Positions 1 to 7,315 of a stretch of 11,452 bases of DNA are shown here, in pieces. Position 1 is the first letter of the stretch. Each line of letters opens with the position of its first letter. Made by a program: the position numbers and the translations under genes. Source of the stretch: Thermoleophilaceae bacterium (GTDB lineage Bacteria; Actinomycetota; Thermoleophilia; Solirubrobacterales; Thermoleophilaceae); the NCBI GenBank assembly GCA_013813135.1, contig JACCSF010000180.1, forward strand, positions 1-11,452. The letters are read 5' to 3'. The notes below the pieces were generated by a model, which saw nothing but the letters and a program-made list of their open reading frames with translations, was not told the origin of the DNA and ran no database searches.

Positions 1-333
1 CCACCCATCCATGAGCCACGGGCATCACGCCGAAAGCGATACCGACGATCACGCCGGTTCCGTCGAAGCCGTTCGAGCCGCCACCGAGATAGGACACTGC
101 CTGCATGACGAACCCGACCACCAGAAGGAAAATGCCGAGCCGCGCCTCCCCGCACGCTGACGGGAGAGACCGAGTCCAACTGCGTTGATCATCTTCGCCC
201 CGGACTGGCTCACGTTGAACGCCTCTTGCCAGATCGCAGTGACGCTCTTTCTGAAGACAGACCAGCCGACGATTGCGGCTCCCACAACGTCACATCCGAG
301 ACCAAAGACGGACAGGGCTGCCCAAGACAACAT
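1..333 (-). pseudogene. Small multi-spanning membrane protein, frameshifted and cut by the window edge
   Basis: The gene starts at an ATG ending at 333 and reads through a hydrophobic segment (LSVFGLGCDVVGAAIVGWSVF). The frame becomes non-membrane-like after codon 60 or so. Shifting by one base at the CCCC run near 148-151 restores a membrane-protein frame: GEARLGIFLLVVGFVMQ, then a loop, then TGVIVGIAFGVMPVAHGW, open to base 1. The composite therefore has three hydrophobic segments and a natural-looking sequence split by a single-base shift. I recognise no named family. No clear ribosome binding site precedes the ATG. The 3' end lies outside the window. The shift may be real decay or an assembly error in a homopolymer. 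I am confident that the two halves belong together, not of any function. Confidence 0.5.
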
Positions 334-382
334 CGGGCGGAGCGTAATCGAGCGCTGGTAGAGCGTCCGCCGCCGAAGACGA

Positions 383-405
383 AAGCCGCCCCATTAGAGC
401 GGCTT
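383..405. terminator. Short GC-rich stem-loop, weak terminator candidate
   Basis: A perfect 7-bp inverted repeat (AAGCCGC ... GCGGCTT) encloses a 9-base loop. Read on the minus strand, the second arm runs into TTTCGTCTT, which is a poor U-tract. It lies between the transposase fragment and the membrane protein gene, both on the minus strand, so it could end transcription of the former. The evidence is structural only. Confidence 0.3.
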
Positions 406-434
406 CCGACTTCCTCCGGCTGCCGACCGCGCCG

Positions 435-459
435 AGCGCCGGTCGGCCGGTCCGGCGCT
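435..459. repeat. Strong 8-bp hairpin just outside the IS481-type fragment
   Basis: AGCGCCGG and CCGGCGCT form a perfect 8-bp stem around a 9-base loop that is itself self-complementary (TCGGCCGGT). It starts 4 bases past the transposase stop codon at 463. There is no T-run on either side, so a classical intrinsic terminator is not clear. It could be part of the insertion sequence end or the insertion target. Confidence 0.35.
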
Positions 460-462
460 TAC

Positions 463-630
463 CTAGGTGTACTGACCACAGACGTATGAGACGCGGCTGA
501 CTGGGGGTCGGGCTCCCAGGGAGCCGTGTGGTCTTCGTCGGTTGTACCACCTGAGGTAGCCGGGGAGCGCTTTGGCCCGGTGGCTGCTGGTGGGATAGGC
601 GAAGCGGTAGGCCCTTTCGTACCCGCCGTG
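463..630 (-). pseudogene. IS481-type transposase, C-terminal fragment
   Basis: The reading frame contains YERAYR, then ALPGYLRWYNRRRPH, then SLGARPPVSRV, ending in a stop at 463. The pattern WYNRRRPHxxLGxRPPxSR near the C-terminus is characteristic of the integrase-core transposases of the IS481 group. The catalytic DDE core and the whole N-terminal part are absent. Homology begins near base 627, and the sequence between there and the end of the phosphotriesterase-family gene at 668 is unrelated. The piece is about 50 residues of a protein usually over 300 long, so it is a dead remnant. It marks a past insertion or recombination at the 3' end of the operon. The family call is good; the exact left boundary is uncertain. 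Confidence 0.75.
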
Positions 631-656
631 TTTACTGTTTTCTAAACACAGAACAG
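628..656 (-). terminator. AT-rich overlapping hairpins at the 3' end of the operon
   Basis: GTGTTTA and TAAACAC (628-634 and 643-649) form a perfect 7-bp stem with an 8-base loop. An alternative, mutually exclusive pairing joins CTGTTTT (635-641) with AGAACAG (650-656), with one mismatch. The segment is clearly more AT-rich than its surroundings and lies 12 to 40 bases downstream of the stop codon of the last operon gene. No U-tract follows, so termination is possible but unproven. It may instead be a scar of the adjoining transposon fragment. Confidence 0.3.
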
Positions 657-667
657 CTGCGGACACA

Positions 668-1717
668 CTATGCCCAGCTGAGCAGTCGGCGCGGTGTTTC
701 GACCAGGAGGAGTTGAACGAGCTCCGGGCCGTGGCCGCGTCCCGCGAGCTCGGCCGCGACCGTCGTCAGGAGGTGGGCGTACCCCGGGCCGCCGTGACGG
801 CGGAGCTGGGTCTTGGTGCAGACGTCCTGGGCGACCGCGACGCGGTCGATCCAGTCCTCGGCGATTGCGGTCTCGAGCGCTTTGATCCGTTCGAGATCGG
901 TCGGCATGCCCTTGCCGCCATACTCGTCCTCGTCGCCCCAGATGTCGTAGCAGACGGTGGCGCCTCGTTCCGCGAGCGAGCGGTGGTACCCGGTGTCCGG
1001 AAGCGTCGGGTCGAGATGGCAGAGCGCGACCCGCTCGAGTTCGGCGCCGGTCCGCTCGAGGACGTCGAGCGCCTCGTGCCCGGCTCGCCCCCAGGGATGG
1101 AGGTGAACGAAGAGCGGAGCGCCCGTCTCCACCTGTGCCAGCGCCGCCGCCTCCAGCACATGCCGCTCGGCCGGCAGGACCGGATCGGACGTCCCGATCT
1201 CGCCGATCACGCCTGCGCGCACCGGTGGGCCGTCGTCGACGGAGACGCCGTCGCGCACCTCCCCGACGAGGCGCTCGGCGATGCTCTCGACGCTCTCTCC
1301 CGCGAGTCCCGGCGGGTGCGCGGGCCCGATGTAATGACCGCAGCCCATGATCACGTTCAGGCCGGTGGCGCGAGCCACACCCTGCAGACGCGCGGGATCG
1401 CGGCCGATGTCCGGAAGCGTCAGGTCGACGACCGTCCGCCCGCCCGCCCGGGCGAAGAGCCCCAGCTCCTCGGCCGCGAGCTCGTCGTCGTCGAGGTGAA
1501 GGTTGTCCCGGACGGCGAACGGGTCACGCCGAAGCTCGGCCTCGATCTCTGGTCCGACCTGGAGGTCTGCGATCCGCCGCGCGTCCTCGCTCGTCGCTGG
1601 CGTCAGCCAGACGTCGAGAGCGACGAAGATGTGCTCGTGGACGAGCGTCGGCCCGAGCGCGTCCGCCGGAATCGGGCCCTCGACGGTGACGGCGTCGAGC
1701 ATGCGGTCAGGCGTCAC
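668..1717 (-). CDS. Phosphotriesterase-family metal-dependent hydrolase (lactonase/amidohydrolase-like)
   Basis: A 349-residue protein of the phosphotriesterase (PTE) branch of the amidohydrolase superfamily, full length for the family. All binuclear metal ligands can be placed by eye: H27 and H29 (HEHIF), the bridging position E173 in GEIGT, H205 in VHLH, H234 in CHLD and D298 in QDVC. The bridging residue is glutamate rather than the carbamylated lysine of true phosphotriesterase. This is seen in PTE-homology proteins and several lactonases, so a lactone, amide or similar ring-opening reaction is more likely than organophosphate hydrolysis. It is probably cytoplasmic, with no signal peptide. 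The gene is the last of the operon, 58 bases after the HisD-like gene, and is the only one not overlapping or nearly touching its neighbour. The GTG at 1717 has only a weak upstream purine stretch. An ATG at 1702 is an alternative start. The family is certain; the substrate is unknown. Confidence 0.88.
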   Translation of the reverse strand: MTPDRMLDAVTVEGPIPADALGPTLVHEHIFVALDVWLTPATSEDARRIADLQVGPEIEAELRRDPFAVRDNLHLDDDELAAEELGLFARAGGRTVVDLTLPDIGRDPARLQGVARATGLNVIMGCGHYIGPAHPPGLAGESVESIAERLVGEVRDGVSVDDGPPVRAGVIGEIGTSDPVLPAERHVLEAAALAQVETGAPLFVHLHPWGRAGHEALDVLERTGAELERVALCHLDPTLPDTGYHRSLAERGATVCYDIWGDEDEYGGKGMPTDLERIKALETAIAEDWIDRVAVAQDVCTKTQLRRHGGPGYAHLLTTVAAELAGRGHGPELVQLLLVETPRRLLSWA

Positions 1718-1775
1718 CGAGGCAACCCAGGCCTCGCCGCTCCACAGCCCGCCTGCGACTCGAGCGGGCGCAGAT

Positions 1776-3095
1776 CTACCCGAGCCCCCTGATCCGCATG
1801 GCCGCCGCGTGGGCCGGGAAGCCCTCGTGCTCGGCCAGAGCGACGATTCCCGGCGCCATACCCGCGAGCGCCTCGAGCGATGTCCGAGCGACCGAGCTCG
1901 TCTTGACGAACGTGCGCGCCGTCACGCCGGACGACACCCGGGCGAAGCCACCTGTAGGCAGCGTCGCCGGCACGCCGATCGCGAAGTTCGCGGCCGCGAA
2001 GGGCGTGTTGCCGAGGAGGATCTCACCGGCGTGGTCGAGCCGGGTGGCCACGGCCTCCGGATCACGCGTCGCGATGAGCGCGTGCTCGGGGGCGTACTCG
2101 TTCGCGAACGCAACCGCCTCCTCGAGGTCGCGCACGAGGATCGCGCCGCCGAAGCGCGAGATCGCCGCCTCCGCGAACTCCCGCCGCCAGTCGGGGAGCT
2201 CGGCGAGCTGGCGCTCGACCTCCTGCTCGACCGCACCCAGGAGCTCCTCCGAGTCCGTGAGGAGGATCGCCGCCGAGTCGAGGCCGTGCTCCGCCTCATT
2301 GAGATAGTCCGCCGCGAGCACCGCCGGATCGGCGGAGTCGTCGGCGATCGACAGACTCTCCGAGGGCCCGAAGAGCATGACGGTCGAGCAGCCGTACGCC
2401 TGCACCTGGATCTGCGCCGCCGTCACCGCCGGGCTTCCCGGGCCCACGACCCGGCTCACGCGCGGAATCGTCTCCGTCCCGAAGGCGACCGCGGCGATTC
2501 CCGCGGGGCCATTCACCCGGAAGACGTCGCTCAGCCCCAGCTCCTCGGCGACCACGAGGACGGCCGGATCGACTTCGAGCCCGCGTCCCCGCACCGGCGG
2601 AACGACGACGACGATCCGTGCCACGCCGGCCACGACGGCGGGTGTCCCGATCTGCATGAGCACCGACGGGAACGATCCCTTTCCGCTCGGGACGAAGAGC
2701 CCGGCAGCGTCGATCGGGCGCGCCTGCTCCCCGACCTCGAGACCGGGCGCGATCTCCTCCCGCCACGAGGCGTCACGCAGGACGCGCTCGTTGAAGGCTC
2801 GGATGTTGGCGATCCCCTGGCGGATCCCCGCGACGACAGCGTCACTTACCGCCGCCCGCGCGGCGGCGAACTCGTCCTCTCTGACCCGAAGCTGCTCGGG
2901 CCTGCACTCCACGCCGTCGAAGCGGGCGAGCGCCCTGCAGACCGCCTCATCGCCGTGCGCGCGGACGTCCTCGACGATCTGGCGCACGCTCGCGTTGAGA
3001 TCCGCGTCGAAGATCGCCGAGAGCGAGCGCTCCATAATCCGCGCCCGATCGTCCGGCGCCATCACCTCGAGTCGGTAGACGGCGATCTTCCCCAT
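1776..3095 (-). CDS. Histidinol dehydrogenase (HisD)-family NAD-dependent dehydrogenase, divergent paralogue
   Basis: A 439-residue protein colinear with HisD from end to end. Family HisD enzymes oxidise L-histidinol to L-histidine in two NAD-dependent steps with a zinc ion. The motifs GPSES (243-247), LNEAEHGLDS (265-274), APEH (335-338) and LPTGG (379-383) are recognisable. Aligning to E. coli HisD with a small constant offset (8 to 11), the catalytic pair E326/H327 is kept as E337/H338, and zinc ligands H262 and H419 as H270 and H429. Zinc ligand Q259 becomes E267, D360 becomes N370, and histidinol-site H367 becomes A377. The normal GPNHVLPT-like stretch reads GVPATLPT. It is therefore probably not the biosynthetic enzyme but a dehydrogenase for another alcohol; HpsN, a sulfopropanediol dehydrogenase, is a known HisD relative with a catabolic role. 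The ATG shares one base with the ATPase stop codon (TGATG), which fixes the start. Confidence 0.88.
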   Translation of the reverse strand: MGKIAVYRLEVMAPDDRARIMERSLSAIFDADLNASVRQIVEDVRAHGDEAVCRALARFDGVECRPEQLRVREDEFAAARAAVSDAVVAGIRQGIANIRAFNERVLRDASWREEIAPGLEVGEQARPIDAAGLFVPSGKGSFPSVLMQIGTPAVVAGVARIVVVVPPVRGRGLEVDPAVLVVAEELGLSDVFRVNGPAGIAAVAFGTETIPRVSRVVGPGSPAVTAAQIQVQAYGCSTVMLFGPSESLSIADDSADPAVLAADYLNEAEHGLDSAAILLTDSEELLGAVEQEVERQLAELPDWRREFAEAAISRFGGAILVRDLEEAVAFANEYAPEHALIATRDPEAVATRLDHAGEILLGNTPFAAANFAIGVPATLPTGGFARVSSGVTARTFVKTSSVARTSLEALAGMAPGIVALAEHEGFPAHAAAMRIRGLG

Positions 3096-3874
3096 CAGGC
3101 GGCCGACTTCAGGCTCTCCTCCCGCACCGACGCGAGGAGGCGCGACTTGTAGTCGAGAAACGCGGTCGTCGAGAGCAGGTCGAACGTCCGCGGGCGCGGG
3201 AGCTCGATCGGGACATCCTGCTTGATCCGCCCCGGGCGGGCGGTCATCAGGAGCACCCGATCCGAGAGAAACACGGCCTCGTCGATGTCGTGTGTGACGA
3301 ACAGGACGGTGAGACGGTGCTCCTCCCAGACCCGCGTCAGGAGCTCCTGCATGAGCTGGCGGGTCTGCGCGTCGAGCGCGCCGAACGGCTCGTCCATCAG
3401 GAGCACCTTTGGCTTGTACGAGAGGGCGCGCGCGATCGCCACGCGCTGCCGCATCCCGCCTGAGAGCTGGCTCGGATACGCGTCCGTGAAGCCCTCCAGG
3501 CCGACAAGCGCGAGATGCTCGCGGGCGACGCCACGCCGCTCCGTCTTCGAGAGCGGCTCGGCGCGCAGCGCGAACTCGACGTTCTTCTGCACCGAGAGCC
3601 AGGGGAAGAGCGTGTACGTCTGGAAGACCATGCCGCGGTCGCGCCCCGGCCCCGTGACCGAGTGGCCGTCGACGACCACCTCCCCGCTCGTCGGCGTCTC
3701 CAGCCCGGCGACGATCGAGAGAAGCGTGCTCTTGCCGCAGCCGCTCGTCCCGACGAGCGTCGCGAACTGGTTCTCGGCGACGTCGATGCTAACGCCGTCG
3801 AGTGCGACGACGGAGCGTTTCTTCTCTTCGAAGACTTTGTGCAGCCCGCGGATCGAGAGCTTCGGCTCGCTCAC
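3095..3874 (-). CDS. ABC transporter ATP-binding protein, nitrate/taurine/sulfonate (SsuB/TauB) type
   Basis: A 259-residue nucleotide-binding subunit of an importer. Walker A is at 42-50 (GTSGCGKST), the Q-loop at Q85, the signature LSGGM at 137-141, Walker B with catalytic glutamate at LLMDEP (158-163), the D-loop at GALDA and the switch histidine at H195 (THDIDEA). The TYTLFPWLSVQKNV segment is typical of the SsuB/TauB/NrtD branch. It energises the permease encoded just upstream. The GTG start at 3874 overlaps the permease stop as GTGA. The frame is open further upstream, but that part is an arginine-rich shadow of the permease gene, so the GTG is chosen. The stop overlaps the HisD-like start. 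The branch is clear. The substrate cannot be read from the ATPase. Confidence 0.93.
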   Translation of the reverse strand: MSEPKLSIRGLHKVFEEKKRSVVALDGVSIDVAENQFATLVGTSGCGKSTLLSIVAGLETPTSGEVVVDGHSVTGPGRDRGMVFQTYTLFPWLSVQKNVEFALRAEPLSKTERRGVAREHLALVGLEGFTDAYPSQLSGGMRQRVAIARALSYKPKVLLMDEPFGALDAQTRQLMQELLTRVWEEHRLTVLFVTHDIDEAVFLSDRVLLMTARPGRIKQDVPIELPRPRTFDLLSTTAFLDYKSRLLASVREESLKSAA

Positions 3875-4740
3875 TGGCGCCTCCGCTCGTCCCACGGGAA
3901 GAGGCGCCGCGCCGCGAGCCTCAGGAGCTGGTCCATCGCAAGACCGAGGAGCCCGATGACGAGGATCGCGACGAAGATCGTGTCCGTCTGGAAGAAGCGC
4001 TGGGCTGTGACGATCCGGTGGCCGAGCCCGTCGTTCGCGGCCACGAGCTCCGCCACGACGAGCCACGTCCAGGCCCAGCCGAGCGTGATCCGGAGTGTGT
4101 CCCAGATCGCGGGCGCCGCCGACGGCACGACGATGCGGGCGAGGATTGGCAGCTCGCGCATACCGAGCGTGTAGCCGGTGTCGACGTACTCGCGCGGTAC
4201 GCGCTTGACGTTGTCCATCACAAGGAGCACCTGCTGAAAGAAGGTGCCGATGAAGATGATCAGGTACTTCTGCGTCTCGTCGACGCCCACCCAGACGATC
4301 GTGAGCGGGACGAAGGCGACCGCCGGCATGTAGCGGATGAAGTCGACCGGCGGCTCGATCGCCGCTTCGGCCGCTCGATAGGTTCCGATGAGGATGCCGA
4401 TCGGGAGGCCGAACGCGGTCGAGATGAGAAAGCCGATCGAGATGCGCTTGAAGCTCGTCCAGGTGTCGGAGCCGAGCGTCCCGTCGCGCGCCATCTCGAC
4501 CGCGCGCTCCCACACCTCGACCGGCGATGGTAGGAAGAGATCCGAGGCGAGATCGAGCGCCGCCGCGATCGACCACGCCGCGAAGGCGACGGCGAACGCT
4601 GCGATCGCGATCGCGAGGTAGAGGCGCCCGCCGACCTCGCCGTAGAGGCGAAAGAGCCGCCGCCGACCGACGAGGGCGGGCGATCCCGCGACCGGCGCTG
4701 CCGCTGCGCCGGCCGCGGGAGTCTCCGTCTGCGGGGTCAC
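3871..4740 (-). CDS. ABC transporter permease, SsuC/TauC type
   Basis: A 289-residue integral membrane subunit. An alanine- and proline-rich cytoplasmic N-terminus (1-35) is followed by a hydrophobic helix at about 41-62, the family segment LFLPSPVEVW (69-78), and further helices at about 99-120, 138-152, 157-176, 222-235 and 256-272. The cytoplasmic loop that contacts the ATPase is the EAA-like stretch at about 184-210 (EYVDTGYTLG ... IVVPSAAPAI). Length and layout fit SsuC/TauC/NrtB permeases, with one permease gene and presumably a homodimer. The GTG start at 4740 lies 8 bases after the binding-protein stop, with a GGAGG about 12 bases upstream. The stop overlaps the ATPase start as GTGA. 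The family call is strong; the substrate is open. Confidence 0.92.
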   Translation of the reverse strand: MTPQTETPAAGAAAAPVAGSPALVGRRRLFRLYGEVGGRLYLAIAIAAFAVAFAAWSIAAALDLASDLFLPSPVEVWERAVEMARDGTLGSDTWTSFKRISIGFLISTAFGLPIGILIGTYRAAEAAIEPPVDFIRYMPAVAFVPLTIVWVGVDETQKYLIIFIGTFFQQVLLVMDNVKRVPREYVDTGYTLGMRELPILARIVVPSAAPAIWDTLRITLGWAWTWLVVAELVAANDGLGHRIVTAQRFFQTDTIFVAILVIGLLGLAMDQLLRLAARRLFPWDERRRQ

Positions 4741-4748
4741 ACCCGCAC

Positions 4749-5738
4749 TCAGCCTCCGAGCGCCTGCTCGACGAACGAGGCGTCGAGAACCGACTCAGGG
4801 TCGGGATCGCCCTCGAGCGTGCCTTGCCCTTCGAGTATCCCCTTGACCTGGTTTGCCAGGTCGACGAACTCCGTGTCGAAGAAGTCCCTCGACTGCTCGA
4901 GGTCGAAGAGGTCGACGCCCTCGAAGGCGGTCCCGAGGTCCTCGGGGCTCGCTCCGACGTTTTCGGCGATGATCGCCTGGGCCTCCTCGGTGTTTGAACG
5001 GTAGAACTCGATCGCCTGTCCCCACGCCTTCAGCGCCGCGACGATGGCGTCCGGGTTCTCCTCCGCGAAGTCGGCGTTGACGACGAGGATGTCCGAGATC
5101 AGGCCCGGTCGCTCGCCGGCCGTGTAGAGGAGCTTGAACTCCGGATCCTCGCCGAGTGCCGCGGTCAGGTAGGGCTCGTACGTGACCGCCGCGTCGACGC
5201 GACCCGCGATCGCCGCCGCGCCCGCGTCTGCCGCGGGAATCGGGACGACCTCGACATCGTCGATCGACATGCCGTTCTGCTCGAGCGCGTAGCGGAGAAG
5301 GAGGTCGCTCGTCGTCCCTTCCTCGAAGGCCACCTTCTTCCCCTTCAGATCGGCGACGGACTCGATACCGGCGCCCGCGAGCATGGCATCGGCTGTCCGC
5401 GAGACGTCCTCGAAGAGGACGATCTTCACGGGCAGGCCGGCGCCGATGAAGCGGAGGCCGGTGTGCGTGGCGATGTTCGAGGCGTCGAGCTGACCGCCGG
5501 CAAAGGCCGTGTTGATGTCGGCGTCGGCCGTGAAGTTCGTGATCTGGATGTCGACGCCGTTCTCCTCGTCGTAGCCCTTCGCGTCTGCGATCCACCAGGG
5601 GCCGTAGCCGATCCACGGCTCGATGCCCATGCGGATCGTCGCCGCCTCTTCGTCGCCGCCGCACCCCGACGGGGAGAGCGCGAAGGCGGCGACGAGCGCC
5701 AGGAGCGCGACGCGCCAAGTCGTCGTCAGTTTCTTCAC
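4749..5738 (-). CDS. NMT1/TauA/SsuA-family solute-binding lipoprotein
   Basis: A 329-residue extracytoplasmic binding protein. The N-terminus has two lysines, a hydrophobic stretch (10-21) and a candidate lipidated cysteine C26 in LSPSGC. Proline at -3 makes this lipobox imperfect. The mature part opens with IRMGIEPWIGYGPWWIADAKG, a variant of the GYxPxxLAKxxG pattern of NMT1/SsuA proteins, and contains the type II binding-protein features DASNIAT, DLKGKKVAF and GRVDAAVTYEPY. Relatives bind sulfonates, nitrate, thiamine precursors, riboflavin, aromatic acids and other small polar molecules. Two tryptophans in PWWIA and aromatic residues in EPWIGYGPW could suit a ring-containing ligand (inference). 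The GTG start at 5738 follows AGGAGG with a 6-base spacer and overlaps the lyase stop as GTGA. Binding protein, permease and ATPase are adjacent and form a complete importer. Confidence 0.92.
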   Translation of the reverse strand: MKKLTTTWRVALLALVAAFALSPSGCGGDEEAATIRMGIEPWIGYGPWWIADAKGYDEENGVDIQITNFTADADINTAFAGGQLDASNIATHTGLRFIGAGLPVKIVLFEDVSRTADAMLAGAGIESVADLKGKKVAFEEGTTSDLLLRYALEQNGMSIDDVEVVPIPAADAGAAAIAGRVDAAVTYEPYLTAALGEDPEFKLLYTAGERPGLISDILVVNADFAEENPDAIVAALKAWGQAIEFYRSNTEEAQAIIAENVGASPEDLGTAFEGVDLFDLEQSRDFFDTEFVDLANQVKGILEGQGTLEGDPDPESVLDASFVEQALGG

Positions 5739-7315
5739 TGGGGACCTCCTGTCCTGTCGAAGTGCCCTGCCTGGACGATTTCTCTTGCGGGATCTGCCTC
5801 GGTGAACTCCTGGACGACGGCCGCGAGGGAGCCGCTCGCGACGAGCTCTCGCACCGACTCGATGTCCGGCGCCGGCGGTCGGTCCTCTTCGAGTGGGGGA
5901 ACCTGCTCTCTCACGAGCGCATGGAGGCGAGCGACACCGTGGCCGGGCCTGCGCGTCCCGGTCTCGAGCCCCTGGGCGGCGCAGAGTGTCTCTATCGCCA
6001 CGACCGTCTCCGCGCGCGCGCAGGCGCGAAGCGCGAGAAGCGCGGCTGTCATGCCCATGCTCACGTGGTCCTCCTGGTTGTCGGACGTCGGCACGTTGTC
6101 GAGGCTGACGGGGTGCGCGAGCGCGCGGAGCTCGGCCAGGAGGGCGGCGGCGGTGTACTGCGCGACCATGTAGCCGCTCGCCCGCCCAGCCTCGGGCGTC
6201 AGGAACGCCGGTAGGCCATGGTTGAGCGACGGCGAGAGCAGGCGGAAGGTGCGCCTCTCCGAGATCGAGGCGAGATCGGGGAGCGCGATCCGGAGCACGT
6301 CGAACGCGAGAGCGAGGCTCTGACCGTGGAAATTGCCGGCGGAGACGACCTCGCCCGAATCGAAGACGATCGGGTTGTCGGTCACCGCGTTCAGGTCGAC
6401 CTCGACCAGACGCCGGAAGAAACCGGCCGCTTCGCGCGCCGCCCCGTGTACCTGCGGCACGCAGCGAAGCGAGTACGCATCCTGGACGTTGTCGTACTCG
6501 CGCATCCCGAGCCGCTCAGACCCGGCAACGAGTGCGCGTACGCTCGCCGCCGAGAGGGCCTGCCCGGGGAGCGGCCGCAGCTCGTGAACGCGCGGGTCGA
6601 AGGCGGCCGGAGCGCCGTGGAGCGCGTCGAGGGAGAGCGCGGCGGCGGCGTCAGCGGAGTCGAGGAGCCGCTCGACCCGCCGGGCGAGGAGCGCGCCGAT
6701 CGCGGCCATGAAGTGCGTCCCGTTGACGAGCGCGAGCGCCTCCTTTGGGCCGAGCTCGAGTGGCTCGAGCCCGTGCTCGGCAAGAACGTCGCCGGCCGGG
6801 CGGGGGACACCGTTCGACCCCGAGAGCTCCCCTTCTCCGATCAGGGGCAAGAAGGCGTGCGCCGACGGCGCGAGGTCGCCGCTCGCTCCGAGCGAGCCCG
6901 TGCTCGGCACCGGCGCGACGAGCTCGAGGTTGAGGAGCAGCGCGACCCGCTCGAGAACGAGCGGCCTGATCCCAGACCGGGCGCGCAGGAGCCCGTTCAG
7001 CCGCACGGCGAGAGCGGCGCGAACGACCTCACGCGGGAGCGGATCGCCGACGCCTGCCGCGTGGCTGCGGAGCACGTCGCGCTGCATGGCGGCGGCATCC
7101 TCGAGACTGATCCGCTCGCGGACGAGCGCGCCGAGACCGGTGGTGATCCCGTAGATCGCCTCGCCGCGCTCGATCGCCTCCTCGAGCGCGGCACGGTTCC
7201 GCCCGACCGCCTCGAGCGCCGGCGGGTCGAGCGCGACCGGCGCTCGCTCGGCGCCGATCGCGTGGACGTCCTCGACGCCGAGCGACGCGCCCGTGAGCGT
7301 CACGGGTTCAGGCAA
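5735..7315 (-). CDS. MIO-dependent amino acid ammonia-lyase, histidine ammonia-lyase-like
   Basis: A 526-residue member of the histidine/phenylalanine ammonia-lyase family, which removes ammonia from an amino acid to give an alpha,beta-unsaturated acid. The self-forming MIO cofactor tripeptide A144-S145-G146 lies in GSLGASGDLAP. Compared with Pseudomonas putida histidine ammonia-lyase, Y53, H83, N195, Y280, R283, F329 and E414 align by near-constant offset with Y55, H85, N198, Y281, R284, F329 and E415. The SH pair (84-85) at the selectivity position matches histidine lyases rather than tyrosine or phenylalanine lyases. Other segments (RCVPQVHG, GNFHGQ) look more like aromatic lyases or aminomutases than hut enzymes, and no hutU, hutI or hutG is present. 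Histidine or an imidazole analogue is therefore possible but not proven. The TTG start at 7315 has GGAGG 5 bases upstream and overlaps the SDR stop by 8 bases; a GTG at 7303 is an alternative. Confidence 0.88.
   Translation of the reverse strand: MPEPVTLTGASLGVEDVHAIGAERAPVALDPPALEAVGRNRAALEEAIERGEAIYGITTGLGALVRERISLEDAAAMQRDVLRSHAAGVGDPLPREVVRAALAVRLNGLLRARSGIRPLVLERVALLLNLELVAPVPSTGSLGASGDLAPSAHAFLPLIGEGELSGSNGVPRPAGDVLAEHGLEPLELGPKEALALVNGTHFMAAIGALLARRVERLLDSADAAAALSLDALHGAPAAFDPRVHELRPLPGQALSAASVRALVAGSERLGMREYDNVQDAYSLRCVPQVHGAAREAAGFFRRLVEVDLNAVTDNPIVFDSGEVVSAGNFHGQSLALAFDVLRIALPDLASISERRTFRLLSPSLNHGLPAFLTPEAGRASGYMVAQYTAAALLAELRALAHPVSLDNVPTSDNQEDHVSMGMTAALLALRACARAETVVAIETLCAAQGLETGTRRPGHGVARLHALVREQVPPLEEDRPPAPDIESVRELVASGSLAAVVQEFTEADPAREIVQAGHFDRTGGPQ

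Noticed and set aside
713..1792. A 359-codon plus-strand open frame opposite the PTE-family gene
   Set aside because: No recognisable motif; the minus strand carries all metal ligands of a PTE-family enzyme.
1503..3152. A 549-codon open frame on the plus strand opposite the HisD-like gene
   Set aside because: It is rich in Arg, Asp and His with no family resemblance and is antisense to a gene with clear HisD motifs; such frames are usual in high-GC DNA.
3875..4576. N-terminal extension of the ABC ATPase
   Set aside because: It is a His/Arg-rich shadow of the permease gene; ATPases of this branch start just before the first beta-strand, at the GTG that overlaps the permease stop.
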